NCBI RefSeq assembly: GCF_902859855.1 | Contig: NZ_CADIKH010000010.1 | Coordinates: 62,001-126,000, forward strand | Direction: 5' to 3' | DNA from: Paraburkholderia humisilvae | GTDB lineage: Bacteria; Pseudomonadota; Gammaproteobacteria; Burkholderiales; Burkholderiaceae | DNA length: 64,000 nucleotides | The notes under the pieces: model-generated | Databases searched by the model: none | What the model was told of the DNA's origin: nothing | Seen by the model: the letters and a program-made list of their open reading frames with translations, nothing else | In this document: positions 25,796 to 36,024 of the stretch, piece after piece | Layout of the letters: every line of letters starts with the position of its first letter | How positions within the stretch are numbered: the stretch's first letter is position 1 | Made by a program: the position numbers and the translations under genes

Positions 25796-28159
25796 CTATT
25801 CTTCAGGTTCGTCGAGCGCCATTCTGAAGCCCACGACGGACGGATCGTCGGTGGACGTGACGGTGAAGCCGCATGCCTTTGCAAGCCCGATCATCGCCGC
25901 GTTTTCGCGCAGCGCTTCGCCGACCAGCCAATGCGTGCCGCGGGCTTTCGCATACGCGATGATCCGCTGCATCAGCAGGCGCCCGAGACCACGGCCCTTC
26001 TGGTCTGAACGGACCGCGGTCGCGAACTCGGCGGTTTCGTTATCAGGGTCCGAAACCGCGCGCACGACGCCCAGCGTGCGCGTCGTGCCGTCTTCGTTCG
26101 GCACCGTCGCGATCAGTGCCATTTCGCGGTCGTAGTCGATCTGCGTCATCCTCGCCAGCTGCGAATGGTCGAAGCCGCGCACCGCGCCGAAAAATCGTAG
26201 ACGCAAGTCGTCGGGCGTCATTGCTCCGATCAGTTCCCGATGCGCCGCTTCGTCCTCAGGACGAATCGGCCGCACGCTGAGCCGCTGGCCGTGCCAGTCG
26301 AAGGTCTGCTCGTAGCGGCGCGGGTACGGAACGATGGCGAGCCGGCTGCGCGTCGCGGACAGGCGGATGCGCGGTTCGACCACCGCCACGCGATCCGTCA
26401 TCACACGCAATACGAGCGACAGGCCCACGATCTCGCGAATATCGCAGACTGCTTGCGATACCGACGTCAGTGCGGCGAGCACGGGCTCGGGGTCCATCTG
26501 TCTCGCGTGGGCTGATTTCGACACGATGTCACGCGACAGGATCGGGTTCAGCGGCGGCAGGCCGTAGCGACGCAGCGGCGGCGAGATGCCGTCATCGGAT
26601 GGTGCGGTAAAGCGGAACACGGGGCCGAAGTTGTCATCGTCGCGCAGTTCGACCTTGACATCGACGATGCCGGATTTCGAGGCCTGTTGTGGCGATAGCG
26701 CGACCAGACCAAAATGCGCAAGGAGCCGTGCGGCTTCGCCCCCTTCGAGTTCGGTGACGCCTGCCTGAAGCGCTGCGCACGCTTGCGCCTGCGCAGCGTC
26801 GACCGCCTCGGGTACGCGTGCGGGCAAGCCTTCCGGTGTCTGCATCAGCAATTCGCGGCCGAGCCGATAGTCGACCAGACGCGCGAATGCGCGGGCAAGG
26901 CGGCGCGGCGTCGAGTGAACGGGAATGCCGTGCGCGTGCAACGCATCGCGTGTCGCCAGTGAAATACCGCCGAAGAAGCAGGCAAGCAGCCCGCGGTATG
27001 CGTAACGCTGGTGGGCGATCAGGATCTGCGCGACCTGTTCCGCCGGCGCATTGTGGGTCGATGCATGCACAACGAATGCGGTACCGGTTTCATGCTGTTC
27101 GGCGAGCACCTTAAGCGCGGCGCCGAAGTGCTCGGGCAATGCGTCGCCGCCGAGCAGCAGCGGGTTGCCGGGCGTCGCGCGCGGCAGTGCATCGCGGATG
27201 GCCGCGGCGTGCTGCTCGGAACATGGCGCAAGGGTGTCGCCGGCGGCGCGAAATGCGTCGCACGCGAGCGTGGCGACACCCCGGTCGCTGGTGATCAGTG
27301 TCGCCGCTGTGCCGGCTGCGACACGGCCGACGCCGAGTGTTTCGATTTCGTCGAGCAGGTCGTCGAGCGAATCGACGCGTACCATGCCCGCACGGCGGAA
27401 TGCGGCGGTATACAGCTCGTCGACCGGATCGCTGCGCCCTGAGCGGAGCGCGAGCACAGGCTTGTTGCGTGCCGCGGCGCGCGCCGCCGACATGAACTTG
27501 CGCGCAGCGTGGATCGTATCGACTTCGAGCAGGATCGCGCGTGTGCTGGCATCGCTGGCGAGATAGTCGAGCACGTCGCCCGCGTCGACATCGGCTTCAT
27601 CGCCGAGCGCGACCGCATGCGAAAAGCCGAGTCCGCGCGCGTCGGCCCAGCCCAGCACGGCGTTGGTCAGCGCGTTCGATTGCGAGACCCATGCGACGCC
27701 ACCTGCTTTCACCGTGCACGCCGGCGCGCCGAGATGCGCGCACAACGCGGGCGTGATGACGCCGAGGCTGGCGGGTCCGAGAATCCGCAACAGATGCGGA
27801 CGGGCGGCGGAGAGCGCGTGCTTCAGATGAAGCCGGTCCTCATCGCTGCGTGTCTCGCCGACGATGATCGCCGCGCGTGTGCCGTGGCCGCCAAGTTGGT
27901 GGATGATCGACGGCCAGCTCGCGGGCTTCGTGCAGATAATGGCGACGGTGGGCGGTTCGGGCAGATCGCCCGCTTCGCCGACCGTTGCGTAGCCATCCAG
28001 ACTGTCGTATTTCGGATTGACTGCCCAGATCGGGCCGGCGAAACCGCCTCCGGTCAGGCGATTCCAGACCATCGCGCCGACGCTGCCCTGACGGTGCGAC
28101 GCGCCGATCACGGCGACGGATTTCGGACGGAATAGTGCATCGAGATTGCGGACGGTCAC
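25796..28159 (-). CDS. Pat-like acyl-CoA synthetase/GNAT fusion protein
   Basis: A 787-residue protein with an N-terminal CoA-binding domain (LFRPKSVAVIGASHRQGSVG, residues 7-26), succinyl-CoA-synthetase-like domains (about 150-460), a short ATP-grasp-like remnant (about 490-600) and a C-terminal GNAT acetyltransferase domain (LSVRPIRPEDE to the end; acetyl-CoA loop SDQKGRGLGRLLM). Family members such as Pat acetylate lysines of acyl-CoA synthetases. The ATP-grasp part is much shorter than usual: after FGLVALSPQ the sequence passes almost at once to FGPVFRF, so ligase activity may be lost. The GTG at 28159 is preferred because GAGGAG lies five bases upstream. Confidence 0.8.
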   Translation of the reverse strand: MTVRNLDALFRPKSVAVIGASHRQGSVGAMVWNRLTGGGFAGPIWAVNPKYDSLDGYATVGEAGDLPEPPTVAIICTKPASWPSIIHQLGGHGTRAAIIVGETRSDEDRLHLKHALSAARPHLLRILGPASLGVITPALCAHLGAPACTVKAGGVAWVSQSNALTNAVLGWADARGLGFSHAVALGDEADVDAGDVLDYLASDASTRAILLEVDTIHAARKFMSAARAAARNKPVLALRSGRSDPVDELYTAAFRRAGMVRVDSLDDLLDEIETLGVGRVAAGTAATLITSDRGVATLACDAFRAAGDTLAPCSEQHAAAIRDALPRATPGNPLLLGGDALPEHFGAALKVLAEQHETGTAFVVHASTHNAPAEQVAQILIAHQRYAYRGLLACFFGGISLATRDALHAHGIPVHSTPRRLARAFARLVDYRLGRELLMQTPEGLPARVPEAVDAAQAQACAALQAGVTELEGGEAARLLAHFGLVALSPQQASKSGIVDVKVELRDDDNFGPVFRFTAPSDDGISPPLRRYGLPPLNPILSRDIVSKSAHARQMDPEPVLAALTSVSQAVCDIREIVGLSLVLRVMTDRVAVVEPRIRLSATRSRLAIVPYPRRYEQTFDWHGQRLSVRPIRPEDEAAHRELIGAMTPDDLRLRFFGAVRGFDHSQLARMTQIDYDREMALIATVPNEDGTTRTLGVVRAVSDPDNETAEFATAVRSDQKGRGLGRLLMQRIIAYAKARGTHWLVGEALRENAAMIGLAKACGFTVTSTDDPSVVGFRMALDEPEE

Positions 28160-28265
28160 GGGCGCTCCTCGAATCAAAAGCGCGGTGGGCGGCAGAGACG
28201 TGCCGGCTGCGCGTGTTTCAACAGGATAGGCGAAGTCGTGTCCGCGTGCGCGGTTCAAGCGCCGG

Positions 28266-29387
28266 CTACTGATATGACATTGTGAAGGTTGCAGCCCCGT
28301 TGACGGTTCCGGGGACAACCGGGCTGGCTGTCTGCAGGTACTGCACGACGAGAGGAATCTTCACTACGCCACCATTCGATGTGCCGACAAACCATTGATT
28401 GACGTTCCCGGCATTCTTCGAATCGGGTCCAAAATTCACCGGGTTTCCCGAATTCAGAATCTGGAGGCCAACGCCTTTTGCGGTCGAATTCGGCTTCAGC
28501 GACAAACTGTTCGAGGTGTTGGCCGGTGTGGTGTTGTCGGTCAGCGTGATGAAAATCCGAACAACGGACGATGGGCAATTCAGATTGATCGAAGTCGCCT
28601 GGGCGCCGGCCGTCGAGCCGACGCGCTGGAATGCGCTGGGACTGATCACGGGAAGCGTGACCGAGATAGCGGACGTTGTCACGCTGCAGGCGGAACTGGT
28701 GATCGTGCTTGAATTCGCAGGCACGACAACGTTGAACAGCGTGCCCCCGCTGGCGTTGACGAAATAGGCAGCAACCTGATTAGGCAGTCCAGCGCCTCCG
28801 CCAGGATTGAGCGACAGCGGTCCGGATGCGACGGGCCCCGTTACGACCAGGTTCGCGGTGACAGATACCTGGGATTGAAAAGTGGGGCTCGCGGGTCCGC
28901 CTGGTGTCGCGGCGTTGCTCCATCCCGAATCCATCGCGATACTGCTGCCAAACCCGCCGCCAGACAGTGACGACGTGTACCCAATTCCCGCCACGGAGGT
29001 CGTGCCTATCCGATTTGCAACAACAGGGCCGGCCCGGATAGCCCAATACAAGGTGTCGCTGCCGGAACAGGTTGCATAGTTAACGCCCGCGGCGGCGCCC
29101 GTCACGGGTACGGTGACCGTCGCTATCACCGTACCGGCCGGCGCATTGGCGGGGACGCTGATGGATGCAGGAAAGTTAATCGATAGGGTCCCCAGATTTT
29201 TTGTACTGGAACAGCCCGCTTCCGCTTCCCGCGAGACCACCTGCAACACCACCGCCACGACTGCTGTGCCAATGAGCCGGACCGATATACGCCGCAGATG
29301 GCCCAACGTCGCAACGAACCGCGTACGTCGGGAGGGTGTTCTCAAACATAACTGCGAACCGCGCAACGCACCGATGGAGTTGTTCAC
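28266..29387 (-). CDS. Fimbrial adhesin-like protein, orphan
   Basis: A 373-residue protein. The GTG start at 29387 follows GGGAGGG. A membrane signal (LIGTAVVAVVLQVVSREAEA) leads to a long N-terminal domain and a C-terminal pilin domain (INLNCPSSVVRIFITLTD to the end) with the penultimate tyrosine (MSYQ) typical of chaperone-usher subunits. This fits a two-domain tip adhesin. No chaperone, usher or major pilin gene is beside it; the region upstream holds an unrelated RDD gene and then the island, so the rest of the locus was lost or is elsewhere. Confidence 0.75.
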   Translation of the reverse strand: MNNSIGALRGSQLCLRTPSRRTRFVATLGHLRRISVRLIGTAVVAVVLQVVSREAEAGCSSTKNLGTLSINFPASISVPANAPAGTVIATVTVPVTGAAAGVNYATCSGSDTLYWAIRAGPVVANRIGTTSVAGIGYTSSLSGGGFGSSIAMDSGWSNAATPGGPASPTFQSQVSVTANLVVTGPVASGPLSLNPGGGAGLPNQVAAYFVNASGGTLFNVVVPANSSTITSSACSVTTSAISVTLPVISPSAFQRVGSTAGAQATSINLNCPSSVVRIFITLTDNTTPANTSNSLSLKPNSTAKGVGLQILNSGNPVNFGPDSKNAGNVNQWFVGTSNGGVVKIPLVVQYLQTASPVVPGTVNGAATFTMSYQ

Positions 29388-29679
29388 GGGACGCCCTCCC
29401 TTTGGCAAGCGTCCTGAATATCGACGCGTCACCTATGAGAATAGACAAACCGCGCCACAACGAATATTCGATGGATCGCGGCGCATGTGTGCCGCGAATT
29501 CTGTGGCATCAAAAAAAGGTTCTCGCGTCCGCTTGGCCCCACAAGAAGCTAAACCATTTGAGCCTCCAAACGGGGCGAAGCGCTGCGACAAGCGTATTGA
29601 CGACGTCCATCCTTTGCTTTGATAGTTCGGCGTAGCGGGGTTCGCCTTCCGCCTGAAAGATCGCTATCGGAACCTGCTC

Positions 29680-30123
29680 TCAATCCCGGCCGAACGGCAC
29701 TTGCGGCGGCTCCAGTTCGACGACGGTGTGGGCAATGCGGTCATGCAAAGCTTGCGACCGCTGATTGAACAGTATCCACAGGAAACCCGCGCCGCACGTC
29801 GCGAACGTGAGCAGATAACCGAATGTACGCAATAGCGCCTGCTTCGCGGTCATCCGCTCTCCCGTGACGGCATCCACGATTCGTATCCGTACCGCACGCT
29901 TTCCCGGTGAAGTACCCCATGAAGCCCAGAGCATGCCGGTGACGAGTATCGGAATGCACTGGCCGACGAACAGCCAGAGTACGACGGACGAACCGAACGC
30001 CACCGGGTTCGCAAGAATGTCTTCTGTCGACGGGCCCAGTGGAACGAACAGGACGATGAGCGTCCACCAGATCGAATCGATAAAAAGCGCGCGGGCGCGC
30101 TGTGAGAAGGCTGCATAGCGCAT
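29680..30123 (-). CDS. RDD family membrane protein
   Basis: A 147-residue RDD-domain protein: AFSQRARALFIDSIWWTLIVLF at the start with the conserved Arg-Ala-x-x-x-Asp, a second helix (VVLWLFVGQCIPILVTGML), SWGTSPGKRAVRIRIVDA with the family GTSPGK motif, and a final helix. RDD proteins are small membrane proteins thought to be transporters or ion exchangers. It is the last core-like gene before the island; its promoter would lie in the region where the transposon begins. Confidence 0.85.
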   Translation of the reverse strand: MRYAAFSQRARALFIDSIWWTLIVLFVPLGPSTEDILANPVAFGSSVVLWLFVGQCIPILVTGMLWASWGTSPGKRAVRIRIVDAVTGERMTAKQALLRTFGYLLTFATCGAGFLWILFNQRSQALHDRIAHTVVELEPPQVPFGRD

Positions 30124-30226
30124 TACCGGTCAGTCCTCAGTGGGTGCTGTGGTATGCCGACGGAACAACGTACTTGATGATGCCAGGCGTTGCGTACGCA
30201 AGCCGCGAATTCATGTCCCATTAAAA

Positions 30227-30359
30227 TATAGTTCTCACTCGAAACGAGCGTAAGTAGTTGATTCCTCGTACGGCCGCAATCTTGCGGTCGGGTCATAGTT
30301 TTCATTTTCCAGCGGGCCTTCATCTTCCCGATACACTCAGGGTTGCCATAGTTTTCATT
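30227..30359. repeat. Candidate TnsB-binding repeats, left end
   Basis: CATAGTTTTCATT occurs twice, at 30294-30306 and 30347-30359, and a looser copy (ATATAGTTCTCACT) begins at 30227. The copies point into the element, 53-66 bases apart. The second is followed by TCGAGGGTC, which resembles the sequence next to the copy at the other end. Confidence 0.5.
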
Positions 30360-30473
30360 CGAGGGTCGCCGGCGCTGTTGCCCTTCTCGTCGCGTCGCAG
30401 TTGCTCAGCAGGCGCCGCCGCTACAAGAAGCGGGAGCCCCTATGGTCGCTGAGCGACGCGGATGCTCGCCCAC

Positions 30474-32225
30474 CTAGTCGGCCAACTTGGGGCACGAACC
30501 GCTGAACAATTCGTCAATGAGCTTAGCCGTCGCGTCGCGGCTTCGGTGCGCGTGTACTCCCGCTCGATGCGCCAGCCTCCACGGAGTGCGCGGGATACCT
30601 GTGGGCCAATTCTCGTATAACCATCGCACGCGTCGGCACTGTATAGATTCAACCGTCTCGACTGACTGGCTAACGACGTCGGCTGTTAGCGGAAGCTTTC
30701 CGTCCCTAAGCTGAATTGCGAAGGAGCGACTGCCCACAAACTTCATAATAGAGGCCTTCGTTACACGCTGTGGAGGCTGAATTGACGCCAGTTTCGCTGC
30801 AGCATTGCGCACTTGCTCGCATAGTTGTACGTCATAATAAGCCCAATTGATAGAAGCCGATTGCCGCTCCTCCTGCAGCACTTTCGTGCTGGTAAGCTCG
30901 GGTTTTCTACTCCGCATCTTAAGCGCCGACTCGCTGCTACCATTATGACTACGCCGTCGAGTTTCCCCACCGAGCATCTTGCGCACGGTTGCCAGTCCCA
31001 CGCCAAGTTGCGACGCAATCCTCGAACGAGGCACACCGTCTCCGGCTAGTGCTTTAACTTTCTCGCTGAATACATGACCGTGTTTTGTGACATATAGTTT
31101 GACGGGTTGACCGGTTGAATCGAGCTCGCCCAATCGGGCAGTAAATTCATAGCCACATGAGCATAGAAATCGTCCGGCGGGCCTAGCATTCCTTCGAGTC
31201 TTACCCAAAGAATACTTTGTTATTGTGGGCTCCCAGTAATGTTCAGCCGTCGGATTCTGGCAACGCCATGGCCCAGCCGGCATAACGGGCCTACGTGTAC
31301 CGTTGGCCCCGCACGACTCTAGAAAGATTTCAACCAGCAAATGCCGTATTGGCGTATGGCATCCCTCTTGAGCCCGGATAACCTTTCGAATCCAGCTATA
31401 TGATGAGGTTTCGTCCACCTCGCACTTCAAAAACTGAAGGACCCGCGAGCCGTAAAAATTCTTAAACTCGCGAGATAAATTACGATTGTCCACCATATCG
31501 CTGTTTCTCATGAACCCGTTGCGTCGTAACCCTTCGCGATATGTCGACCGTTGTTCCTCGAGCGTGAAACTCCGCCTCTCCTCCAACAACCGGACACCAC
31601 GCTCCGAAATTTTCCAAAGTAACTCCTCGTCGCGGTCCGAGAACCCCACAACATAGTCACGAGTTGGCATGTCCAGCTCTGCACAGCGAGACGGTTGCCG
31701 ACCGCCCCCAATCGGTCTGACCTCAATGTCGGTCTCGACCAAAGGCAGATTGTGGATGGTGCAAAAGTGCACTCCTTGTAGTTGATGGGCGCGACGCCAA
31801 TACGCCTCCCCTTCAATTCGCGTATCGCGTTCAAGACAAGCACGACAAGTTCGCATGTAGACCGGTAACGGGACCCTTTGGGCACCTAGACCAATTTTCC
31901 TGAACAACGAGCCACGCATTGGGTAGTCACTCCGCATCTCATCAACGAGTTGGCTTTGTCGTTCCGTCCCGACAAACGCGGCGTGAAACGGAAGCAATGT
32001 TCTCTTCCAGACGAGGTCATCTGCTGTCTCGGTTATTAAATGCCCCACGTTGTCGACGAAGAGGTCCATGCGATTAGGGAAATCCATGGGAACGACATTT
32101 ACATGTCTTCCGTAAAGCCCCTGCGTAGTCATTCCCCACGACCTTGAGAGTGTGTGCCTGTGATGGCGACCAATTGCACTCCTAAGAAGTTCGTCTTCAT
32201 AGAACATCGGAAAATAGCTAATCAT
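30474..32225 (-). CDS. tnsD: TnsD/TniQ family target-selection protein
   Basis: A 583-residue TniQ-superfamily protein. The N-terminus ISYFPMFYEDELLRSAIGRHH is the TniQ opening; a zinc-binding set follows in YMRTCRACLERD and HFCTIHNLPLVE (about residues 125-165). A second cysteine pair FLCSCGYEF lies near 370 and a helix-turn-helix-like RSRIASQLGVGLATVRKML near 410. Its length is near that of Tn7 TnsD, the protein that picks the fixed target site. The start at 32225 follows AGGAGGGG. Which chromosomal site it recognises is not known. Confidence 0.85.
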   Translation of the reverse strand: MISYFPMFYEDELLRSAIGRHHRHTLSRSWGMTTQGLYGRHVNVVPMDFPNRMDLFVDNVGHLITETADDLVWKRTLLPFHAAFVGTERQSQLVDEMRSDYPMRGSLFRKIGLGAQRVPLPVYMRTCRACLERDTRIEGEAYWRRAHQLQGVHFCTIHNLPLVETDIEVRPIGGGRQPSRCAELDMPTRDYVVGFSDRDEELLWKISERGVRLLEERRSFTLEEQRSTYREGLRRNGFMRNSDMVDNRNLSREFKNFYGSRVLQFLKCEVDETSSYSWIRKVIRAQEGCHTPIRHLLVEIFLESCGANGTRRPVMPAGPWRCQNPTAEHYWEPTITKYSLGKTRRNARPAGRFLCSCGYEFTARLGELDSTGQPVKLYVTKHGHVFSEKVKALAGDGVPRSRIASQLGVGLATVRKMLGGETRRRSHNGSSESALKMRSRKPELTSTKVLQEERQSASINWAYYDVQLCEQVRNAAAKLASIQPPQRVTKASIMKFVGSRSFAIQLRDGKLPLTADVVSQSVETVESIQCRRVRWLYENWPTGIPRTPWRLAHRAGVHAHRSRDATAKLIDELFSGSCPKLAD

Positions 32226-32235
32226 CGCACCCCTC

Positions 32236-33882
32236 CTATTCCATGTCAGACCAGACGGGGTTGCCCACCGCACCCGAGATTTTCAATGCATCGTACGCCG
32301 TGCAATTGGAGCCTCGTTCAGCGACAATTTTTCTCAGGTCTTCTTTCGGAAGACTCGACGGCTCCGAAGATTCTGCTTTCTCCCGACGCCTAGACGGAGC
32401 ACGCCCGCGTTTCCCGACAATCTTAACAATCTCAGGTACAGCCTGCTTGGTGGTCTGCTCGGGGGAAAGGTCAAACATTTTTGCTGTCGTCAGTTCGGCC
32501 ATTTCGGCAGTCAAACCCTCTGTACGAAGCATTTCCAGGATTTGTGCACGTTTGGAAGCTTGCTCCTGCTCAAATCGACGGCGCAGAGCCTGCACATCGA
32601 TTTTCTCCACCATGCGAAGCTGTTCGCGTTCCAAAACCTTCTCAAACTCGAGGGGCCTCAGGTCATCGTATTTGGCGATGCGAACGGGGTCACCCGAAGC
32701 CAACGCATCCAACATCGGCTTAAGCAGCTTGAATTCATCACCTGCCACCGCTTCCATCAATTCCGCCGTAACTTCTTCCTCACCAGTAATCATCGCTCGA
32801 TATTGCGATAGGACATATAGTTTTACGGCGAGGTCAACGACACCTTGCGTTCGCTGGTAAAACACCTTTGAAATCTCGGGAGAAAAAGCGATTGATTTTC
32901 GTGTCCATTGGTAGCTCCATAGCTCCTCCATCAGATAATCCCACTCGTCCGTGTGGTCAAAACGTGTCCAGACGAGCCCTCCAAGCCCCGCGCCTCTGCG
33001 CGCCTTACTGAAATCGGCCTGTAGCAGTTCCTGCGCGGCCATAGTGCCTACGAGAACAATGGGTGTCCCGGAAAGATTGACCAACGTTACGAAGAAATTT
33101 AGTACCTCCTCTCTCGCAGTGCCCCGAGCAGAACGGATATATTGCACCTCATCAAAAATGATGCCTCCGATGGCGTGTATGCGAGCGATGTTCGCCACCT
33201 CAAGGATTCGCTGCGGGGTTGTTACACCTTTAGCTCCAAATTGGAGTGCGTAGTGTTGTCTACCGAGCGCCAAGTCAACTGCCTCGAAAAAGCTCAAACA
33301 TAGCTGCTTTATGCCGGCATCGGGAGGGCATTCGACAATCAGCCAGGGAATTTGATTTATCTGGTATTTTTCATGCCATATGACCTTCGGATATTGTGCG
33401 ATAGTTCGGCGAAGCGAACGCGTCTTCCCCGTCCCTGACACGCCGATTAGCGTCATCGACATTGACGGCGGAAGTGTATCCAGACCAGCACCGTCAAAGT
33501 CCTGCCTCTGACTCATTTGATAGATTTCTTGCAACCTTCTCCGGAACTCGGGAGTCATAGGATTGCGCTTTCGATATCCGGTCCTCATCAAGATGTCCAA
33601 GCGCATTCCGGCGTCAAAATGACGCCCCAGTGGCTCAAAGTACTGAAACATGCGTTGAATGCAATGGGCTCGCAAATGTGACGGGAGTTGACGTTCGGAT
33701 TCGTCGTATGGCGGACGTTCCGGCAGAACGACCGCGAGCCGCTCGTAAGAGACTTCTGGGGGCAGCGCTTCGATAAACGGATTACCCCGGTACTCAGCCA
33801 ATGGGGAGGAGATGTAATTCGCTATCACTGCATTGGGACTTGGTGTCACGATTGTTTCGGACAGTCTTGAACGGCGTTTCAT
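32236..33882 (-). CDS. tnsC: TnsC-like AAA+ transposition regulator
   Basis: A 548-residue AAA+ ATPase with Walker A GVSGTGKT at residues 147-154, Walker B GGIIFDEVQYI near 250 and a sensor segment IVLVGTMAAQELL. TnsC links the target-selecting protein to the TnsAB transposase. The C-terminal 130 residues are charged and probably contact TnsA/TnsB. Its start overlaps the tnsB stop by four bases (ATGA). Confidence 0.9.
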   Translation of the reverse strand: MKRRSRLSETIVTPSPNAVIANYISSPLAEYRGNPFIEALPPEVSYERLAVVLPERPPYDESERQLPSHLRAHCIQRMFQYFEPLGRHFDAGMRLDILMRTGYRKRNPMTPEFRRRLQEIYQMSQRQDFDGAGLDTLPPSMSMTLIGVSGTGKTRSLRRTIAQYPKVIWHEKYQINQIPWLIVECPPDAGIKQLCLSFFEAVDLALGRQHYALQFGAKGVTTPQRILEVANIARIHAIGGIIFDEVQYIRSARGTAREEVLNFFVTLVNLSGTPIVLVGTMAAQELLQADFSKARRGAGLGGLVWTRFDHTDEWDYLMEELWSYQWTRKSIAFSPEISKVFYQRTQGVVDLAVKLYVLSQYRAMITGEEEVTAELMEAVAGDEFKLLKPMLDALASGDPVRIAKYDDLRPLEFEKVLEREQLRMVEKIDVQALRRRFEQEQASKRAQILEMLRTEGLTAEMAELTTAKMFDLSPEQTTKQAVPEIVKIVGKRGRAPSRRREKAESSEPSSLPKEDLRKIVAERGSNCTAYDALKISGAVGNPVWSDME

Positions 33883-36014
33883 CTTTGCTTCTTACGAATA
33901 TCGAATATTGAGGGGATTGCGAACGTTTTTTTCTCACTCTTAGCCATTTCCGCAGCTCCGTCGCCCAATTCGACAACAGATGTCTCAGAGGAGGAAAAGG
34001 TGAGTTTTTCGAACTCCCGCTGAACCTTTCTCTCGGTAGCAGCGTTTTTACGGATGTCGCCTGTGCGCTCCGCCTTGCTGCGCTCGTCCGGCCCTAGCGA
34101 GGCTTTGCGTTCTATAGCATCAAGTGCAATCTTTTCCATTTGAGCATCCCGGCCCAAGCTTTTTTCCAACACGCGGTGTGCTCTTTCAGCTTTGTTTCCC
34201 TTGGCCCTACGCTGCATGGCGAGCAATTCCTGCAGACAAAGTCCGAACTGCTCTTCATCGTCGGAGATAAGGCGGCAGACCTCAAAGCGCCTAGTGTCGT
34301 GCGGGTCGTGTAGCAAAATCTCATCGAGACATCTAGTGTCATACGAAACACTTACCTTCCAAGCTCCACTACCGCGCGCCTTGGTGTACCACCCTGCTTC
34401 ATGGCCCTGTCGGCTTGCATAGTGGCGGTTGTAAAACTTGATGCCGGATTCCGTTACCGTGGCTTCCTCGGTGTGCATCAGCGCAAACTGAAGTAACTTC
34501 CGGTCATAACTCTTCAACATGCCGGCCCGCTTCTTTATGCCCCAAGCCCACAGTTCATTAGGTATTGGAAGTACCCCATCCCGAATCATTTCTGGCGACA
34601 GCGGGTATTCGCCAATCGTCGTGGCGTTGTGGTCGAGTGCCGACAAAATCATGATGCGAGTGAATTCATACAGCGTGAGCGCAGCATCAAGGCGATAGTC
34701 CTCGGCTCCGCGCTGCCGATAATCGACATCGATATATCCGGGCAGAAAATGCTTGAACTTTGCGGGCAATAGTCCGAACATACGCTCGACTATTCCCTTC
34801 CAGTCAGGACGGTAAGGTGGAGTATTCTCAACTGTAATGCCGAGCACATTCGACATCCGCTCGGCCAGCGCCGACTCCAGTTCGCCTCGGTCTCCAAGGA
34901 TGACCGTACTGAGGCCAGCGGCCGGCCATTCCTCGGGCGAAATCGGGATACGATACTCGTTACAGAATGCGACCTTGTCGGAGGCTGCATTCAAAAGCGC
35001 CATCATGGCAGCTGTCCATGACGCGTGCTCAAGGCCGACATAGATTCCAACAATCATTCGAGACCAAACATCGATAACCACGTAGACGACGGGGCGACCG
35101 ATGATGTCGTTCGGATTGACCTTCGAAACCAGATAGACATCGGCAATGGTGGCGTCGATTTGGTACCGAAAGCCCGGGCCGATTGCCTCATGAGTGGAAT
35201 TACCAAGCAACGGTCGTAAAGTGCGTTCGAAGAAGCGCTTCCCCTTACGTGCTTTGACCTCGCTTTCTTCGTTGCGACCAACTCGATACCAATAGTAAAA
35301 ACTATCGTAGGTAGGAAGCTTGCCTTCCTCCCGGAGTATCAGTTCACGCTGACTATCATCCTCTACATACTCCGAAAAGTGTTTCCGAAGCATCTGCCTG
35401 AATGCAGCAGCCAGCGTTGCCTTCTTGTTACGAAGATAGTAGTTTTTGATTGCAACTTCGAAAATTTTCTGCAGTGCCGCTCCGACGTTTACACCAACGC
35501 CAAGGGTGACACTTCGCGGCCGACCACGCTTTTTCTCCGTGTCCGCTTTGCGCTGCCCTCGATTGCCACATTTATCCCAATCTGGCAGTAGTGCGTTCCT
35601 GGTCATCCCACGTTGCCAGTACGCAAAAAACCAATTCCGGATTGTGTCTTTGTGAACACAGGACTCCGCCGACAGCGCACGAACCATCGCCGCGCGCGTA
35701 TCCGCCAGGTATACGTTGGGCTCGTCTGCAACAAGGGCCGAGATATGGCTCCACGCAGTGTCCCGCCGTTCGCGCGCCTTGACACCAAGCTGGCTTTCGG
35801 CCGGCAAGCGTAGAAACAAGTCTTCTGCGACCGGCTCGATTTTTCCGACCGCAGCTAGCGCTTCCCAATCGGTGCGCTTTGCCCATTCTGGCGCGTTCAC
35901 TTTCGCATCGACCTGGATAGAGACAATCGCGTCCGCCGACGGAGATATCCAAAGAATGCGCCTGACCTGATTCAGTTCGACAAACTTGTAGAGTTCGTTC
36001 CTGAAAAAAATCAT
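33879..36014 (-). CDS. tnsB: TnsB-like DDE transposase
   Basis: A 711-residue Mu/TnsB-type transposase. The rve integrase core shows the first aspartate in YQIDATIADVYLV (about residue 288), the second in VILGDRGELE (about 374) and the glutamate in WKGIVERMFG (about 410), a D-x35-E spacing. A Mu-type C-terminal barrel follows, and an N-terminal DNA-binding part precedes. The start at 36014 is chosen because AGGAGGAG lies upstream; a longer frame would overlap tnsA. Confidence 0.92.
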   Translation of the reverse strand: MIFFRNELYKFVELNQVRRILWISPSADAIVSIQVDAKVNAPEWAKRTDWEALAAVGKIEPVAEDLFLRLPAESQLGVKARERRDTAWSHISALVADEPNVYLADTRAAMVRALSAESCVHKDTIRNWFFAYWQRGMTRNALLPDWDKCGNRGQRKADTEKKRGRPRSVTLGVGVNVGAALQKIFEVAIKNYYLRNKKATLAAAFRQMLRKHFSEYVEDDSQRELILREEGKLPTYDSFYYWYRVGRNEESEVKARKGKRFFERTLRPLLGNSTHEAIGPGFRYQIDATIADVYLVSKVNPNDIIGRPVVYVVIDVWSRMIVGIYVGLEHASWTAAMMALLNAASDKVAFCNEYRIPISPEEWPAAGLSTVILGDRGELESALAERMSNVLGITVENTPPYRPDWKGIVERMFGLLPAKFKHFLPGYIDVDYRQRGAEDYRLDAALTLYEFTRIMILSALDHNATTIGEYPLSPEMIRDGVLPIPNELWAWGIKKRAGMLKSYDRKLLQFALMHTEEATVTESGIKFYNRHYASRQGHEAGWYTKARGSGAWKVSVSYDTRCLDEILLHDPHDTRRFEVCRLISDDEEQFGLCLQELLAMQRRAKGNKAERAHRVLEKSLGRDAQMEKIALDAIERKASLGPDERSKAERTGDIRKNAATERKVQREFEKLTFSSSETSVVELGDGAAEMAKSEKKTFAIPSIFDIRKKQR

Positions 36015-36024
36015 GCCGCTCCTC

